64,000 nt of DNA from Lachnospiraceae bacterium A2 (GCA_000403315.2 KE159636.1:458313-522312); one strand, 5' to 3'; shown: positions 44,470 to 53,944, numbered from the stretch's first letter. Notes: generated by a model not told the origin, from the letters alone. Program-made: numbers and translations.

Positions 44470-46296
44470 ATGAGAAATCCAACTGATGTATTAAATAGCC
44501 TAAACAAACAGTCTAAAGATTTATCGTATAAGTTCCAAAGGCTTTACCGGAACTTGTACAACCCGGAGTTTTACCTACTGGCATATAGGAATATCTATGC
44601 CAATGAGGGGAGCATGACGCCGGGTGTGGATGGTGAAACATTGGACGGGATGAGCAGTCCGAGGATAGAGCGTATCATCAGTGCATTAAAAGACCGCTCC
44701 TACTGCCCAAAACCTGCACGGCGTATATATATTGCGAAGAAAAACAGCAGTAAAAAGCGTCCGCTTGGGATTCCCTCCGGGGATGACAAGCTGGTGCAGG
44801 AAGTAGTCAGAATGATATTGGAAAGCATTTATGAACCCACTTTCTCCGACTATTCCCACGGATTCCGCCCGAAAAGGAGCTGTCACACAGCCCTTGAACA
44901 GATACAGCGGACATTTGCCGGGGCAAATTGGTTTGTGGAAGGGGATATTCAGGCATGTTTCGACAGCTTTGACCACCATGTGCTGATTGATATTCTGCGC
45001 AGGCGCATTGATGACGAAGCATTTATCACACTGATGTGGAAGTTTCTGAAAGCCGGATATACGGAACAATGGCAGTACAACAGGACATACTGCGGCACTC
45101 CGCAGGGTTCTGGCATCAGTCCCGTTCTGGCAAATATTTATCTGCATGAACTGGATAGGTACGTGGAGGAATATAAGGCAGGCTTTATAAAAGGAAACAG
45201 GATAAACCGCAAAGTGAATCCGGAATACGCCAGACGGAACCGTGAGGTGCAGAGGTTTATGCGCCGGAACAGGGAAGTATGGGACAGCCTTTCCGAAGCC
45301 GAAAAGAAAGAACGTGCCGGGGAATTACGCAGACTGCGGGAGAAACAGAGGGAAATCCCGTCTAAGCAGTTTCGGGATGAAACTTACAAAAACCTGCAAT
45401 ACGTCCGTTATGCGGATGATTTTATCATAAGCATTATCGGGAGCAAAAAGGACGCTGAAGCCTTAAAAGCAGATTTAGCCGTGTTCCTCAAAGAAAAACT
45501 GAACCTTACGCTGTCAGTGGAGAAAACCAAAATCACCCACGCAACTGGCCGGGCGAGGTTTCTTGGCTACGATATTTCAATTTCAAAAAGCCAGGAAGTC
45601 ACAAAACGCCAAGGCAGGAAAGTGAAGGGATACAGCGGCGCAGTGAAACTATATATGCCGCATGAGAAATGGGAATCGAAACTATTGGAGTATGGTGCAA
45701 TCCGTATCAAGAAAGACAAAGTTACACACAAAGAGCATTGGAAAGCCATTCATAGACCACAGCTCATTAACCGCAAAGACATTGAAATCCTGTCAAAGTA
45801 CAACTCTGAAATCAGAGGTCTGTACAACTACTACTCACTGGCATGTAATGTATGCGCAATGAGTAAGTTTGCGAGTCTGATGCATTACAGTATGCTGAAA
45901 ACATTCGCAAATAAATACCGCACAAAGACCAGAAAGATTAAGAAGAAATATTTTAGGGATGGACGGTTTACAGTCATTTATAAGACAAAAAGCGGTATGA
46001 AGGAGAGCGTATTTTACAGGGGGCCTTTTATCCGCGAGGATAAGCCCAATGTGCCGCAGGCAGATATTCTTCCGGCCTACAAACGGTATGACAGACCAAA
46101 CCGCATAGCGGCAAAACTGCGCTCAAAAACTTGTGAACTCTGCGGACAGTACACAAATGACGTGGAGATTCATCAGGTAAAACGGCTGAAAAGCCTTAGC
46201 GGTGAATATGAGTGGGAAAAAGTCATGCTAAAGAACCGCAGGAAAACGCTGGCAGTATGCCCGGCGTGTCACCGTGAGATACACGGAAAAGACTGA
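44470..46296 (+). CDS. ltrA: group II intron reverse transcriptase/maturase with HNH-like end
   Basis: 608 residues. RT domain with PLGIPSGDDKLVQEVV, EGDIQACFDSFDH, GTPQGSGISPVLANIYLHELD and the catalytic YADDF. Maturase/X domain after about residue 350, and a C-terminal HNH-like domain with CELCG...VEIHQVKRL...CPACHREIHG. All catalytic motifs are present, so splicing and retrohoming activity are plausible. Confidence 0.95.
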   Translation: MRNPTDVLNSLNKQSKDLSYKFQRLYRNLYNPEFYLLAYRNIYANEGSMTPGVDGETLDGMSSPRIERIISALKDRSYCPKPARRIYIAKKNSSKKRPLGIPSGDDKLVQEVVRMILESIYEPTFSDYSHGFRPKRSCHTALEQIQRTFAGANWFVEGDIQACFDSFDHHVLIDILRRRIDDEAFITLMWKFLKAGYTEQWQYNRTYCGTPQGSGISPVLANIYLHELDRYVEEYKAGFIKGNRINRKVNPEYARRNREVQRFMRRNREVWDSLSEAEKKERAGELRRLREKQREIPSKQFRDETYKNLQYVRYADDFIISIIGSKKDAEALKADLAVFLKEKLNLTLSVEKTKITHATGRARFLGYDISISKSQEVTKRQGRKVKGYSGAVKLYMPHEKWESKLLEYGAIRIKKDKVTHKEHWKAIHRPQLINRKDIEILSKYNSEIRGLYNYYSLACNVCAMSKFASLMHYSMLKTFANKYRTKTRKIKKKYFRDGRFTVIYKTKSGMKESVFYRGPFIREDKPNVPQADILPAYKRYDRPNRIAAKLRSKTCELCGQYTNDVEIHQVKRLKSLSGEYEWEKVMLKNRRKTLAVCPACHREIHGKD

Positions 46297-46320
46297 TTTT
46301 GTTAGTTGACGGCATATGGA

Positions 46321-46354
46321 GAGCCGTGTGCATCGAGAGGTGCCCGCACGGTTC
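46321..46354 (+). ncRNA. group II intron domain V
   Basis: 34-base hairpin, GAGCCGTGTG...GCACGGTTC, with the AGC triad near the 5' side and a GAGA-type loop, lying 32 bases before the intron 3' end. Confidence 0.8.
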
Positions 46355-46386
46355 GGGAGGGAGCGTCCACGAGGCGCTTACCTCAT

Positions 46387-46460
46387 GACCTTTACAATAC
46401 CTCTGACACAAGGGGTACGTCGCAGTCCTACGGTTTAAATTATCAAAAGACCGGAAAAGA
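46387..46460 (+). pseudogene. virD4/traG, piece 3 of 4
   Basis: A 24-codon exon reading DLYNTSDTRGTSQSYG and LNYQKTGK, between the intron 3' end and IME2. Family proteins continue GKELMS, which is found at 56706 onward. Confidence 0.85.
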
Positions 46461-46562
46461 TATGCCATACTTGTTCGTGAAGAGTTCAGTTGCCTTATAA
46501 ATTCGCATGGACAGGGACACGAACAACTGGATTCTGGAAAAACTGAATACAGGAGGTCACAA

Positions 46563-46946
46563 ATGAAAGAACTGCCAGAAAGAATCCATGACGATACCAA
46601 CGGTCTTGACTATGTTCTTGTAGGTGATTATTACATTCCCGCCCTGCGGCTGACGGAGGAATCCCGCCCAATCGGGCATTGGGGGCGCAGGCGTAAAGCC
46701 TATCTGGAAGAAGCCCGTCCCGCCCTTTATTGCAGCCTGCTGTTATCCGGGAAACTCTGGACGCACCTTGCCGACGTGGACGGGCAGGCACAGGAACGGC
46801 TTGACCTTATCATGGAGCAGATGCAAGCCGCCGAGGGCGTGACGGAGAAATTGAAAGCGGATGACCAGCTTGAATGGGTGCGCCGCTGCAATTCTATCCG
46901 TAACCGGGCAGAAGAAATTATTTATACGGAACTGGTCTATGTATAA
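46563..46946 (+). CDS. TnpV-type transposon-encoded protein
   Basis: 127 residues, YVLVGDYYIPALRLTEESRPIGHWGRRRKAYLEE and onward, the pattern of TnpV family proteins in Tn4451-like elements. First gene inside the IME2 left end, where the predicted junction promoter would read into it. RBS CAGGAGG. Role unknown. Confidence 0.75.
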   Translation: MKELPERIHDDTNGLDYVLVGDYYIPALRLTEESRPIGHWGRRRKAYLEEARPALYCSLLLSGKLWTHLADVDGQAQERLDLIMEQMQAAEGVTEKLKADDQLEWVRRCNSIRNRAEEIIYTELVYV

Positions 46947-47064
46947 TGCGGCTGGCTCCTGTCTGGAAAAAGCGGCTCTAAAGCCGGAAAATTGAACATG
47001 GGACACACGATACAGTAAAGAGGACTGCTAACCGGATTTTACGGGAATGGCAGCCCTTTTTGCG

Positions 47065-47922
47065 TCATTCTTTCGTCTTTTTCTTCCCAAACAGGGACAG
47101 CAGCTTTGATTTTCCACGCTGGCTGGAAGCTGCGGGGAGCAGAGGGGATTTTTTAAACACACGGGCAAGGGTGGCACGTTCCTCTTCTGGGAGGCTCATA
47201 TAATCAATGCCGAACACCCGGCAGATAGTAAACGCCCGTTTTTCGTCCGCCGTGCCTTTGTGCATGAGGGCGTCCAGCAGTATCACCGGGATGTTCCGGG
47301 CAAAGTCCGCTGCTGGGGTTTCCAGTTCGGCGGTGGTCTTGTCGGATTCGTGCCGGGTGCGGAGGTCTTTTACAATCCGGTCAAGGTCATCATGGATGAC
47401 GTGGCTGAAAAACAGTTCCTCGCTGACCTGCCCCAGTTCCAGCGTGCGCATATAGAGGTCATTTTCCGGGGGCTGCCGCTGTTCCATGACAGACTGCCTT
47501 GCCTGTTCCAGAACTAAGTTCATGTCACGGATGCGCATATCCGCAATCCGGTCAATGCAGACTTCCATATCCGTCAGCAGGCGCAGGAATCCCGGATGGC
47601 AGACAAACTCACAGAGAAGCCGGTTGTTGAGTGCGCCGCTTTTTAACAGGTCAACCGTGGAATCATTCAAGTGCAGCTCATGCAGGGCGGTGTTCGGGTG
47701 GTCCTTGTTTTCGGTCAGCCCCATGAGGTAATCCATGGAAAGGCCGTAGTATTCCGCCAGCTTTGCAAGGTTGAACGGGCTTATATCCGTGCATTTGTCG
47801 GATTCATATTTTCCCAGCGTGGCTCTTGCTATGCCCGTTGCTTTTTCCAGTTCCGCAAGCGTCATGTGGCGATTGGTTCTCTCGTCTTTCAATTTCTCCT
47901 GAAGCGTCAGCTTTATATACAT
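47065..47922 (-). CDS. XRE-family regulator
   Basis: 285 residues from the ATG at 47922 (GAGAGGAGG upstream). N-terminal HTH_3: MTLAELEKATGIARATLGKYESDKCTDISPFNLAKLAEYYGLSMDYLMG. A long helical C-terminal part of unknown role ends in a basic tail (GKKKTKE). It is transcribed against the TnpV gene and divergent from 48236, and may act as repressor of the element's transfer genes. Confidence 0.82.
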   Translation of the reverse strand: MYIKLTLQEKLKDERTNRHMTLAELEKATGIARATLGKYESDKCTDISPFNLAKLAEYYGLSMDYLMGLTENKDHPNTALHELHLNDSTVDLLKSGALNNRLLCEFVCHPGFLRLLTDMEVCIDRIADMRIRDMNLVLEQARQSVMEQRQPPENDLYMRTLELGQVSEELFFSHVIHDDLDRIVKDLRTRHESDKTTAELETPAADFARNIPVILLDALMHKGTADEKRAFTICRVFGIDYMSLPEEERATLARVFKKSPLLPAASSQRGKSKLLSLFGKKKTKE

Positions 47923-48235
47923 TGCGCCCCTCCTCTCAAAACAGGGTTCATGACCATTATAGCACAGGGCATTTCCGAAAGCGTGGAAATTTTGGTTTTT
48001 CGGGAATTTTTCCAGCCTTTCGGACATACGGGGGAAGCCGGTTTATTTTGATAAGATTTCAGTGTCACAGGACATTGAAAACAGAATGACCGGTTGCAAG
48101 TGATACCGTTCCCGGAGAAGTAGTGCCATGACAGGAGCATACCAAAGGAACGGAAAACGCTGGGGTGATTCCGGGCAGGAACGGATTGCAGGCAAAACGG
48201 CAGGGAAACAAACTATCAATTATGGAGGAAGGAAC

Positions 48236-48526
48236 ATGAAGTTAAGCATTGAGGAAAAGAAGATTTTATATGCCTTCGGGTGCGGGAGCCATGAGAACAC
48301 CGTCCGCAGGCTGAAATGGGTCACTGCCCTGACGGTGGATGAAAAAGTGAAACGCCGGGTGCTGTGCCTGGCAAGGAAGCTGGATGACGGCGGAGCCGGG
48401 GAATGGTATCCCTGTTTTTACCGCCATCTCCGTTTGGAAATGGAAGGATATTTTGAAGCAAAGAAGCATATCCGCATGGTGGAAAAAAGCACAGACTGGG
48501 AGGGATTTTATGGGAAAGCCGTCTAA
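48236..48526 (+). CDS. hypothetical mobile-element protein
   Basis: 96 residues, MKLSIEEKKILYAFGCGSHE and onward, helical, RBS GGAGGAAGG. It is common beside relaxase modules of this kind by my recollection but has no clear function. It overlaps the next small gene by 17 bases. Confidence 0.6.
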   Translation: MKLSIEEKKILYAFGCGSHENTVRRLKWVTALTVDEKVKRRVLCLARKLDDGGAGEWYPCFYRHLRLEMEGYFEAKKHIRMVEKSTDWEGFYGKAV

Positions 48527-48680
48527 GTATGAAAAGGAAACGATTGTCAACTTCAACGAGGGTGAGAAGGAAGCCAGTATTTACACATTCAATGCGGACT
48601 TGAAGCGGCGGCTGGCGGCGAGGGCATATGCCAAAGAACACGGCTTCAAGTCCATGCCGGGCGGGAAGGATATTGCCTGA
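48510..48680 (+). CDS. hypothetical small mobile-element protein
   Basis: 56 residues (MGKPSKYEKETIVNFNEGEK and onward). A basic and helical protein that contains the sequence ASIYTFNADLKRRLAARA. Overlapping start suggests translational coupling with 48236. Function unknown. Confidence 0.55.
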   Translation: MGKPSKYEKETIVNFNEGEKEASIYTFNADLKRRLAARAYAKEHGFKSMPGGKDIA

Positions 48681-49173
48681 TTTGGGGGCGTTTTACGGTC
48701 AAAACAACGGGTGCGGAGCCGGTATTTTCCCCGTGGTTCACGGTAGAGGTATCAGACATCAGGGAAGCCCCGGACGGCGGAAATGCCTGTTTTGGGCGTG
48801 TTTTTCCGGCTGTCATGGGGAATGGCTGCGGTTTCTGTAGGAAATCAGAACGAGCGCGGCGCGTTCTGATTTTCTGATACGGAAAAAGGGAGCCGTCTTT
48901 GACGTGGGCGGGCGCAGCGCACTCACGTTGGCGGCAACCTTTTATGCGGGGTACAGGGGCGCAGCAGCCCTGTTGGGGTCAAGGGGCAAAGCCCATTGGC
49001 GGGTTAAGGGCGGCAGTCCTTATCGGGTCAAGGGTGAAACGCCTTGCCCAGCTAGAGTTGGCGCTTGCGCCAATTCGTACTGGGTATTACCTGACGCAAG
49101 CCCCGCAGGTTCGGCAGCTTCGCAGCCCTCCCGCCAGCCCGGGAATCGGTAAAAAGGAAAGGGGGATTTTGGA
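48681..49173 (+). other. GC-rich noncoding region with tandem small hairpins, oriT candidate of IME2
   Basis: No gene is supported. At about 48975-49050 three imperfect units of about 26 bases each hold GGG(T)-AAGGG followed by a short stem (GGGCAAAGCCC; GGGCGGCAGTCC; AAGGGTGAAACGCCTT). A further stem, TTGGCGCTTGCGCCAA, lies near 49060-49076. The region sits right before the relaxase, so an origin of transfer is plausible. Confidence 0.45.
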
Positions 49174-50562
49174 TTGAAACTGACACGGCACAACGGACGC
49201 TCCGGCAAAAACGGCACGTACAACCCACGCCACAATGACCGCCGCTTTGACCTGAATAACAGCAGCCATATTGATTCGGAGCGGGCAAAGAAAAACGTGT
49301 ACTGGGACTGTTACCGGGGCTATACCACCGCCGGGAGCCGGGAGGATTCCTCCCAGCCGGATTTCAGCTTTGAGCAGATAGAACTGGCTTATTACACCGA
49401 GAATTATTCGGATTTCATTGAAGCCCAGAACGCAAGGAACGAGAAGAACCGGCACACGGAACGCAACCGCACGGTGGGGGATTTGTTAAAGAACAATAAG
49501 ACCTGCCCGGAGGAAAGCATTTACCAGATTGGGACAGTGGAGGAATCCGTCCCGCCGGAAACCTTGTTCCAGATTGTGAATGAGTTTTATGCAGAGTTTG
49601 ACCGGCGTTTTGGTTCCCACGTGCATCTTCTGGACTGGGCGCTCCATCTGGACGAGGGGACACCGCATATCCATGAGCGCCATGTATTCGATTGCAAAAA
49701 CCGGTATGGGGAGTTATGCCCCCAGCAGGAAAAGGCGTTGGAAGAACTGGGAGTGCCGCTCCCTGAACCGGATAAGAAAAAGGGAAGGAACAACAACCGC
49801 AAGCAGACTTTTGATGCGGAGTGCCGGAAGATGCTTTTCCGTATCTGCGCCGCACATAACCTTCACTTGCAGGCAGAGCCGTCCTACGGCGGGCGGGATT
49901 ATCTGGAAAAGCAGGACTTCATCATTGAAAAACAGAAGAAAATACTCTCCGCACAGGGGGAAGCCTTGACGAAAAACACCGTAGCCATAGCGGAGCAGGA
50001 AAAGAAGTTTGATAAAGCCGCAAAAGCCGTTTCAGAAAAAGAAAAGGAACTGGAAAAGCAGGAGGGGCTGATTGAGGAAAAAGGGCGGGAACTTTCGGAA
50101 AAGCAGGCGGCACTTGCCACTGTCACCATGAAGATTGCAGACATGAAATCGCTGGTGGAGGAAGTGGCGGACACGGCTTATGAGAAAGCTTGCGAAGTTG
50201 TGGCGGATACCGTCCGGGCGGAAACGCAGAAGGAGGACATCCGGGCGGTGGAGGATTACAAAAAGTGGCTGGCTTCGTCGGAACGGAAAGCCCCGCAGGA
50301 GAAAAGGGATTTCGCCGTGAAGTGCCTGTGTACGGTTCAGGAGCAGATTAAAAATGCGGCGCAGAAAGTGTTAAGGAAAGTCCAGTCTGCGCTCCAAAAG
50401 CCGGAGGTGAGCCGTGCAAACAAGGAGCAGATTAAAGAGAAGGCAAGGGAATCCATGAAGGACAGGCTCGCAAGGGGGAAAATAGAAGCTGACCGGGTAA
50501 ACCGGGAGCGCATGGAGCGCAGGAACGTAAGGGCAGCAACAAAAAAAGATATGGAGATTTGA
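49174..50562 (+). CDS. relaxase, MOB_V (Pre/Mob)-like
   Basis: 462 residues. N-terminal catalytic half with RYDDR-like NPRHNDRRFDLNNSSHID and the histidine motif HLLDWALHLDEGTPHIHERHVF near residue 155; C-terminal long coiled coil (residues about 250-460). A TTG start with GGAAAGGGG upstream. It differs from the IME1/IME3 relaxase, showing an independent mobilization system. It overlaps the frame of the next gene. Confidence 0.85.
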   Translation: MKLTRHNGRSGKNGTYNPRHNDRRFDLNNSSHIDSERAKKNVYWDCYRGYTTAGSREDSSQPDFSFEQIELAYYTENYSDFIEAQNARNEKNRHTERNRTVGDLLKNNKTCPEESIYQIGTVEESVPPETLFQIVNEFYAEFDRRFGSHVHLLDWALHLDEGTPHIHERHVFDCKNRYGELCPQQEKALEELGVPLPEPDKKKGRNNNRKQTFDAECRKMLFRICAAHNLHLQAEPSYGGRDYLEKQDFIIEKQKKILSAQGEALTKNTVAIAEQEKKFDKAAKAVSEKEKELEKQEGLIEEKGRELSEKQAALATVTMKIADMKSLVEEVADTAYEKACEVVADTVRAETQKEDIRAVEDYKKWLASSERKAPQEKRDFAVKCLCTVQEQIKNAAQKVLRKVQSALQKPEVSRANKEQIKEKARESMKDRLARGKIEADRVNRERMERRNVRAATKKDMEI

Positions 50563-50621
50563 AGCATTTGCTTTCCGCTGTGGAAATGGCAGATGCTTTT
50601 TTATTTCCGGGAAGGGACGGT

Positions 50622-51167
50622 ATGAATGTATTTGAAGCAGTAAAGGAAAATGTAACAACAAGACAGGCAGCAGAAATGTACGGCATCCGGGTGAACCGGA
50701 ACGGCATAGCGTGCTGCCCTTTCCATGATGACAGGAGTCCCAGCTTGAAGGTGGATAAGCGGTTCCATTGCTTCGGCTGCCAGGCGGACGGGGACGTGAT
50801 TGACTTTGTGGCAAGGCTTTATGGGCTGCCCGGTCTGGAAGCGGCGAAAAAGCTGGCTGCGGATTTTGGCATTTCTTATGACAGCCGGGGGCGGGCTTCA
50901 CCAAAACCGGCAAGACGGAGCGTGTCGGCAGAACTGCGGTTCTTGCAGGCGGAGCGGAAATGCTTCCGGGTGCTTAGTGATTATCTCCGTCTGTTGGAGC
51001 GCTGGGAAAGGATATATGCGCCGGAATCGCCGGAGGACGGGTGGAACCCGCTGTTCGTGGAAGCCGTGCAGAAACGGGAGTATGTGGGTTATCTTTTAGA
51101 CACGCTGCTGACCGGGACAAAGGAGGCAAAAGCCGCCGTTATCAAGGGGCATGGGAAGTCCAGCTAA
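50622..51167 (+). CDS. CHC2 zinc-finger (primase-type) protein
   Basis: 181 residues from the ATG at 50622 (GGAAGGG upstream). A CHC2-type finger: GIACCPFHDDRSPSLKVDKRFHCFGCQADGDVIDFV. It lacks the TOPRIM catalytic domain of DnaG, so it is a primase-like DNA-binding protein found next to relaxases. The C-terminus ends close to the IS110 insertion and may be altered by it. Confidence 0.78.
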   Translation: MNVFEAVKENVTTRQAAEMYGIRVNRNGIACCPFHDDRSPSLKVDKRFHCFGCQADGDVIDFVARLYGLPGLEAAKKLAADFGISYDSRGRASPKPARRSVSAELRFLQAERKCFRVLSDYLRLLERWERIYAPESPEDGWNPLFVEAVQKREYVGYLLDTLLTGTKEAKAAVIKGHGKSS

Positions 51168-52451
51168 TAAATGTCAATAGCAAAATGAGAAAAATCGAAA
51201 TTATTTTTAAAGCAAAAAAGGCGCACTTACCCCTTGGTGAAAATATCATTTTTTCAAAAGATATTGATTCGTTGGATTTACAGTATTTTATGCGGCTATG
51301 TCGCATTTAGCAGCATTGTGTTTTTTGATATGCTCCTGCGGAGTAATGATTTCAAAAGGCTTATTGTCCCTGAGTATTGCAAATATCATGTTGCATACTT
51401 TGTGTGAAACAGCCCCCATTGCCACGAGTTTGGGTTTTGATTCACATTTTTTGAGGTAGTAATCACGCAGAACCGGATTTTTGGCTTCTCCCGTGCGGGA
51501 TGTGCCGATGCTTTGTAAAGCCAGTGTATGGACCACCCGCCTGGTTATGGCGGAGCCCCTTTTAGACATTTGGGTTTTTGTGCCTTCAAATTTGCCGGAT
51601 TGTTTTACTGCCGGATCAAGACCAAAGTAAGCAAAAAGCTGTTTTGGCTTGGAGAATGCAGAAAAATCTCCAATCTCTCCCATGAGGGATACGGCGGATA
51701 AGAAACCAGCACCTTTGAACGTTTCGATCAAATGGATCTGCCTGACAAAGTCGGTGGCTTCATTGGCATCAACAAGCTCATGCATGGAACCCAGGATGCC
51801 TTTGATTTCTTCGTCATATTTACGGATGAAACCAATATAAAGGCGGATGCGTTTGATGTTGCTGTCAATGATGTAACCGAATTCATTTGCTTCATTTGCA
51901 GCCTGAATAATGGCATTATACTTGTTTAAAGCATATGTAAGTCCAAAGCGGGCAGTAGATTTAATGGCATCAATAATCTCTTGCCGGTCTGCTTCAATAA
52001 ATGCAGCCGGGGAGGTATACGTCTCCAACAGTGTAAGTGATGTATTAACCGTAACCTTGGAAAAAATGCCAAGGTATTGGGGAAATGCCATGCGCAGTTC
52101 GCCCTGGAGTTTGTTCACATAAGCACTGCGGTTATCCATTAAATCGTAGTATTCACGGCAGAGATTCCGGCAATTAAGGGCAAGGTCGGATGGCATGAGG
52201 GAAACTTTTAAATCAGGTTTCAGACCAACTAATGCAGCCTTTTTTGAATCAAAACGGTCATTATGCACTTTCCGTATGTTGATATTTGTGCTATTCTTAG
52301 TGATGATAGGATTGATAACAGACACGTTAAAACCCTTATCACGAAGATAGCAGAAGAGTGGGTAATGATAGATTCCCGTGGATTCAAGGAAAATGCGGCT
52401 TTCCAAAGAATACAGCCCTTCTGCTTCTTTTATTGTCTGTATAATGGGGTT

Positions 52452-53070
52452 AAAACCCTCGCCTTTAGGCGAAACCTTTAGGTAAACCCCATACCTTCAA
52501 GTTTAGATGACATAAAAAATGGAATACTAAACTTGAGGTGAAAATATGGAAAATTACAGGAAATCAGCACATTGCACATATGACATAAAGTATCACTTAG
52601 TATGGATAACAAAATATCGGAAACCCATATTGTTAGGGAAAATAGCTGTTAGAACTAGGGAACTAATCCGAATGGTCTGCCAGAATAATGAAGTGCAGAT
52701 TTTGGCAGGGCATGTGGGCAGTGACCACATACATCTGCTGGTGTCAGTGCCGCCGCACTTGTCAGCAAGTAAGCTGGTACAATATATAAAAGGCAACACC
52801 TCCAGAAAGTTACAGATGGAATATAAGGAACTAAACAAACAATTTTGGGGACAACATTTGTGGGCAAGAGGATATTTTGTGGCAAGCAGTGGAAATGTTA
52901 CAGATGAAATTATCAGAGAATATATACAAAACCAAGATTTACAGGAAAGAAATAACTCTGATAACTTCGAGGTAGGATCACCGTAGAAAAATAATGATAA
53001 TCTTGCGGAGAGACAACTTTAGGCTGCTTTAGCAGCAGAGCGAACCTACCGGCTTTAGCCGGTAGTGGTT
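52452..53070 (+). mobile_element. IS200/IS605-type element with tnpA only, 619 bp
   Basis: The left end carries the hairpin TCGCCTTTAGGCGA (52459-52472) and the right end CTACCGGCTTTAGCCGGTAG (53046-53065), the subterminal palindromes expected for this family. It sits 3' of GGTT in the target and ends itself in GGTT, as expected for single-strand cut-and-paste without duplication. No tnpB is present. Confidence 0.85.
52546..52986 (+). CDS. tnpA: IS200/IS605 TnpA Y1 HUH transposase
   Basis: 146 residues, YDIKYHLVWITKYRKPIL start, HUH motif HVGSDHIHLLVSVPP, and the catalytic tyrosine most likely in IIREYIQNQ. Full length and apparently intact. It lies inside the IS110 transposase gene on the opposite strand. 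Confidence 0.93.
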   Translation: MENYRKSAHCTYDIKYHLVWITKYRKPILLGKIAVRTRELIRMVCQNNEVQILAGHVGSDHIHLLVSVPPHLSASKLVQYIKGNTSRKLQMEYKELNKQFWGQHLWARGYFVASSGNVTDEIIREYIQNQDLQERNNSDNFEVGSP

Positions 53071-53244
53071 CAGTTTAGAAACAGCGGCTGTAAGGGAATC
53101 CATGCTGTTATGTAGGATTTTATAAGGCTTTCCTACAAACTGCTGGTTCGGGAGTGCGGTAGACATCCAGGAGAAGTCAGCACCGACGTCAATACCAACA
53201 GAGATGAATAGTTCATCAACATTAAAAATAACTTTGTTAGACAT

Positions 53245-53602
53245 GAGCGAAAGCTCCTTTCTGATAGGAATCCATTTCCAATCTGGCAGGTACACAACCT
53301 AGCGTGTTATGCGGGTATAGCCTCCCGGCTCCCAACCAGCTAAAACATAAAACCCTGTCGAATGGACTAATTGACTTCACTGTAGGTATCAGCTGAACAA
53401 TCAGCTTCCCAAGGAGGTGGACATTCTTTGTCCTATCCTAAGAGATAATACCTTATGTTTTATCTGGTGTCTATCAGGAGCCGTCAGACATGATAATTAA
53501 TATGGACAACATCTGATGAAGGAAGAACGCCTTCTTCTGTTGTCTAATTTTAGAAATTTATTAACCAAGTAGTCTTGATTGACTACACCATTATTATACT
53601 AG
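53245..53602 (-). ncRNA. candidate bridge-RNA region of the IS110 element
   Basis: About 350 noncoding bases upstream of the IS110 transposase. IS110 elements are known to encode a bridge RNA in this end that pairs with target and donor DNA. Several local inverted repeats are visible (for example CAGCTGAACAATCAGCT-like and GAAGAACGCCTTCTTC). Specific guide loops were not resolved. Confidence 0.4.
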
Positions 53603-53839
53603 CAGCTAAAAGAATTGACCCTCTCCTTGCGCCGTTCCAATGAGCAGGAAAGTGATGTCCGTACCTTTATCCGGGAAATCCGGCAGTATGCCACGATACA
53701 GGAATTGGACGAGGGTATCTTAAACCGCCTTATCAGCCGGATTCTGGTGGGGGAGGTGAAAAAGATTGACGGGGAGAAATTTCAGGAAATCAAAATCATT
53801 TATAACTTTGTCGGGGAGATACCGGCGGTAACAGAATAA
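53603..53839 (+). pseudogene. large serine recombinase, C-terminal stub
   Basis: About 78 codons: QLKELTLSLRRSNEQESDVR, then FIREIRQYATIQELDEGILNRLISRILVGE and IIYNFVGEIPAV, the C-terminal end of TnpX-type recombinases. No N-terminal part exists on the far side of the IS110, so IS110 insertion was accompanied or followed by deletion. This was probably the IME2 recombinase. Confidence 0.8.
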
Positions 53840-53944
53840 CGGCAATGCCCTTCTCTCTTTCCGGGGGAAGGGTTTTCTTTTGCCTGCATAGGAAAAAGAA
53901 GCCGGTTCTCTATTCTCCGGCTTCCAGAATAAACTGGAATTTGG

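Larger units (their letters stand above)
43845..46386 (+). mobile_element. group II intron, 2542 bp, inside virD4
   Basis: The 5' end is GTGCG, the group II consensus. The 3' part carries a domain V-like hairpin (46321-46354, starting GAGCCGTGTG and ending GCACGGTTC) and a domain VI-like hairpin ending CCTCAT. Exon ends read ACTATT and GACCTT, joining the virD4 frame as ETI-DLYNT. An internal ATAGTT (43993-43998) can pair with AACTAT at the exon end as EBS1-IBS1. About 620 ribozyme bases precede the maturase gene. The intron looks able to splice. Confidence 0.9.
51288..53244 (-). pseudogene. IS110 transposase interrupted by IS200-type insertion
   Basis: The N-terminal 58 codons (53244-53071: ISVGIDVGADFSWMSTALPN with the first D of the DEDD RuvC-like site) are separated from the remaining 388 codons (52451-51288: NPIIQTIKEAEG, FLESTGIYHYPLFCYL, and the serine-containing transposase domain FKGAGFLSAVSLMGEIG). 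Excising 52452-53070 rejoins one 445-residue frame (SKL-NPII). As it stands the enzyme is broken. Confidence 0.85.
51168..53602 (-). mobile_element. IS110-family element, split by an IS200-type element
   Basis: The element carries a transposase frame on the minus strand (53244 to 51288) with a nested 619-bp insertion, plus about 350 noncoding bases upstream of the transposase. On the right it abuts the serine-recombinase stub at 53603. The outer ends are not fixed exactly because IS110 elements lack clear terminal repeats; the left limit is approximate. Confidence 0.75.

Noticed and set aside
44470..46296. Reverse transcriptase as part of a retron or diversity-generating retroelement
   Set aside because: A maturase/X domain, an HNH-like end, a GTGCG 5' end and domain V/VI sequences show a group II intron.
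48960..49080. Possible CRISPR-like array
   Set aside because: Units are imperfect, contiguous and hairpin-forming, with no unique spacers and no cas genes in the window.
51179..51310. Short frame MRKIEIIFKAKKAHLPLGEN beside the IS110
   Set aside because: Lies in the poorly defined IS110 edge and runs into the transposase stop; no support for expression.
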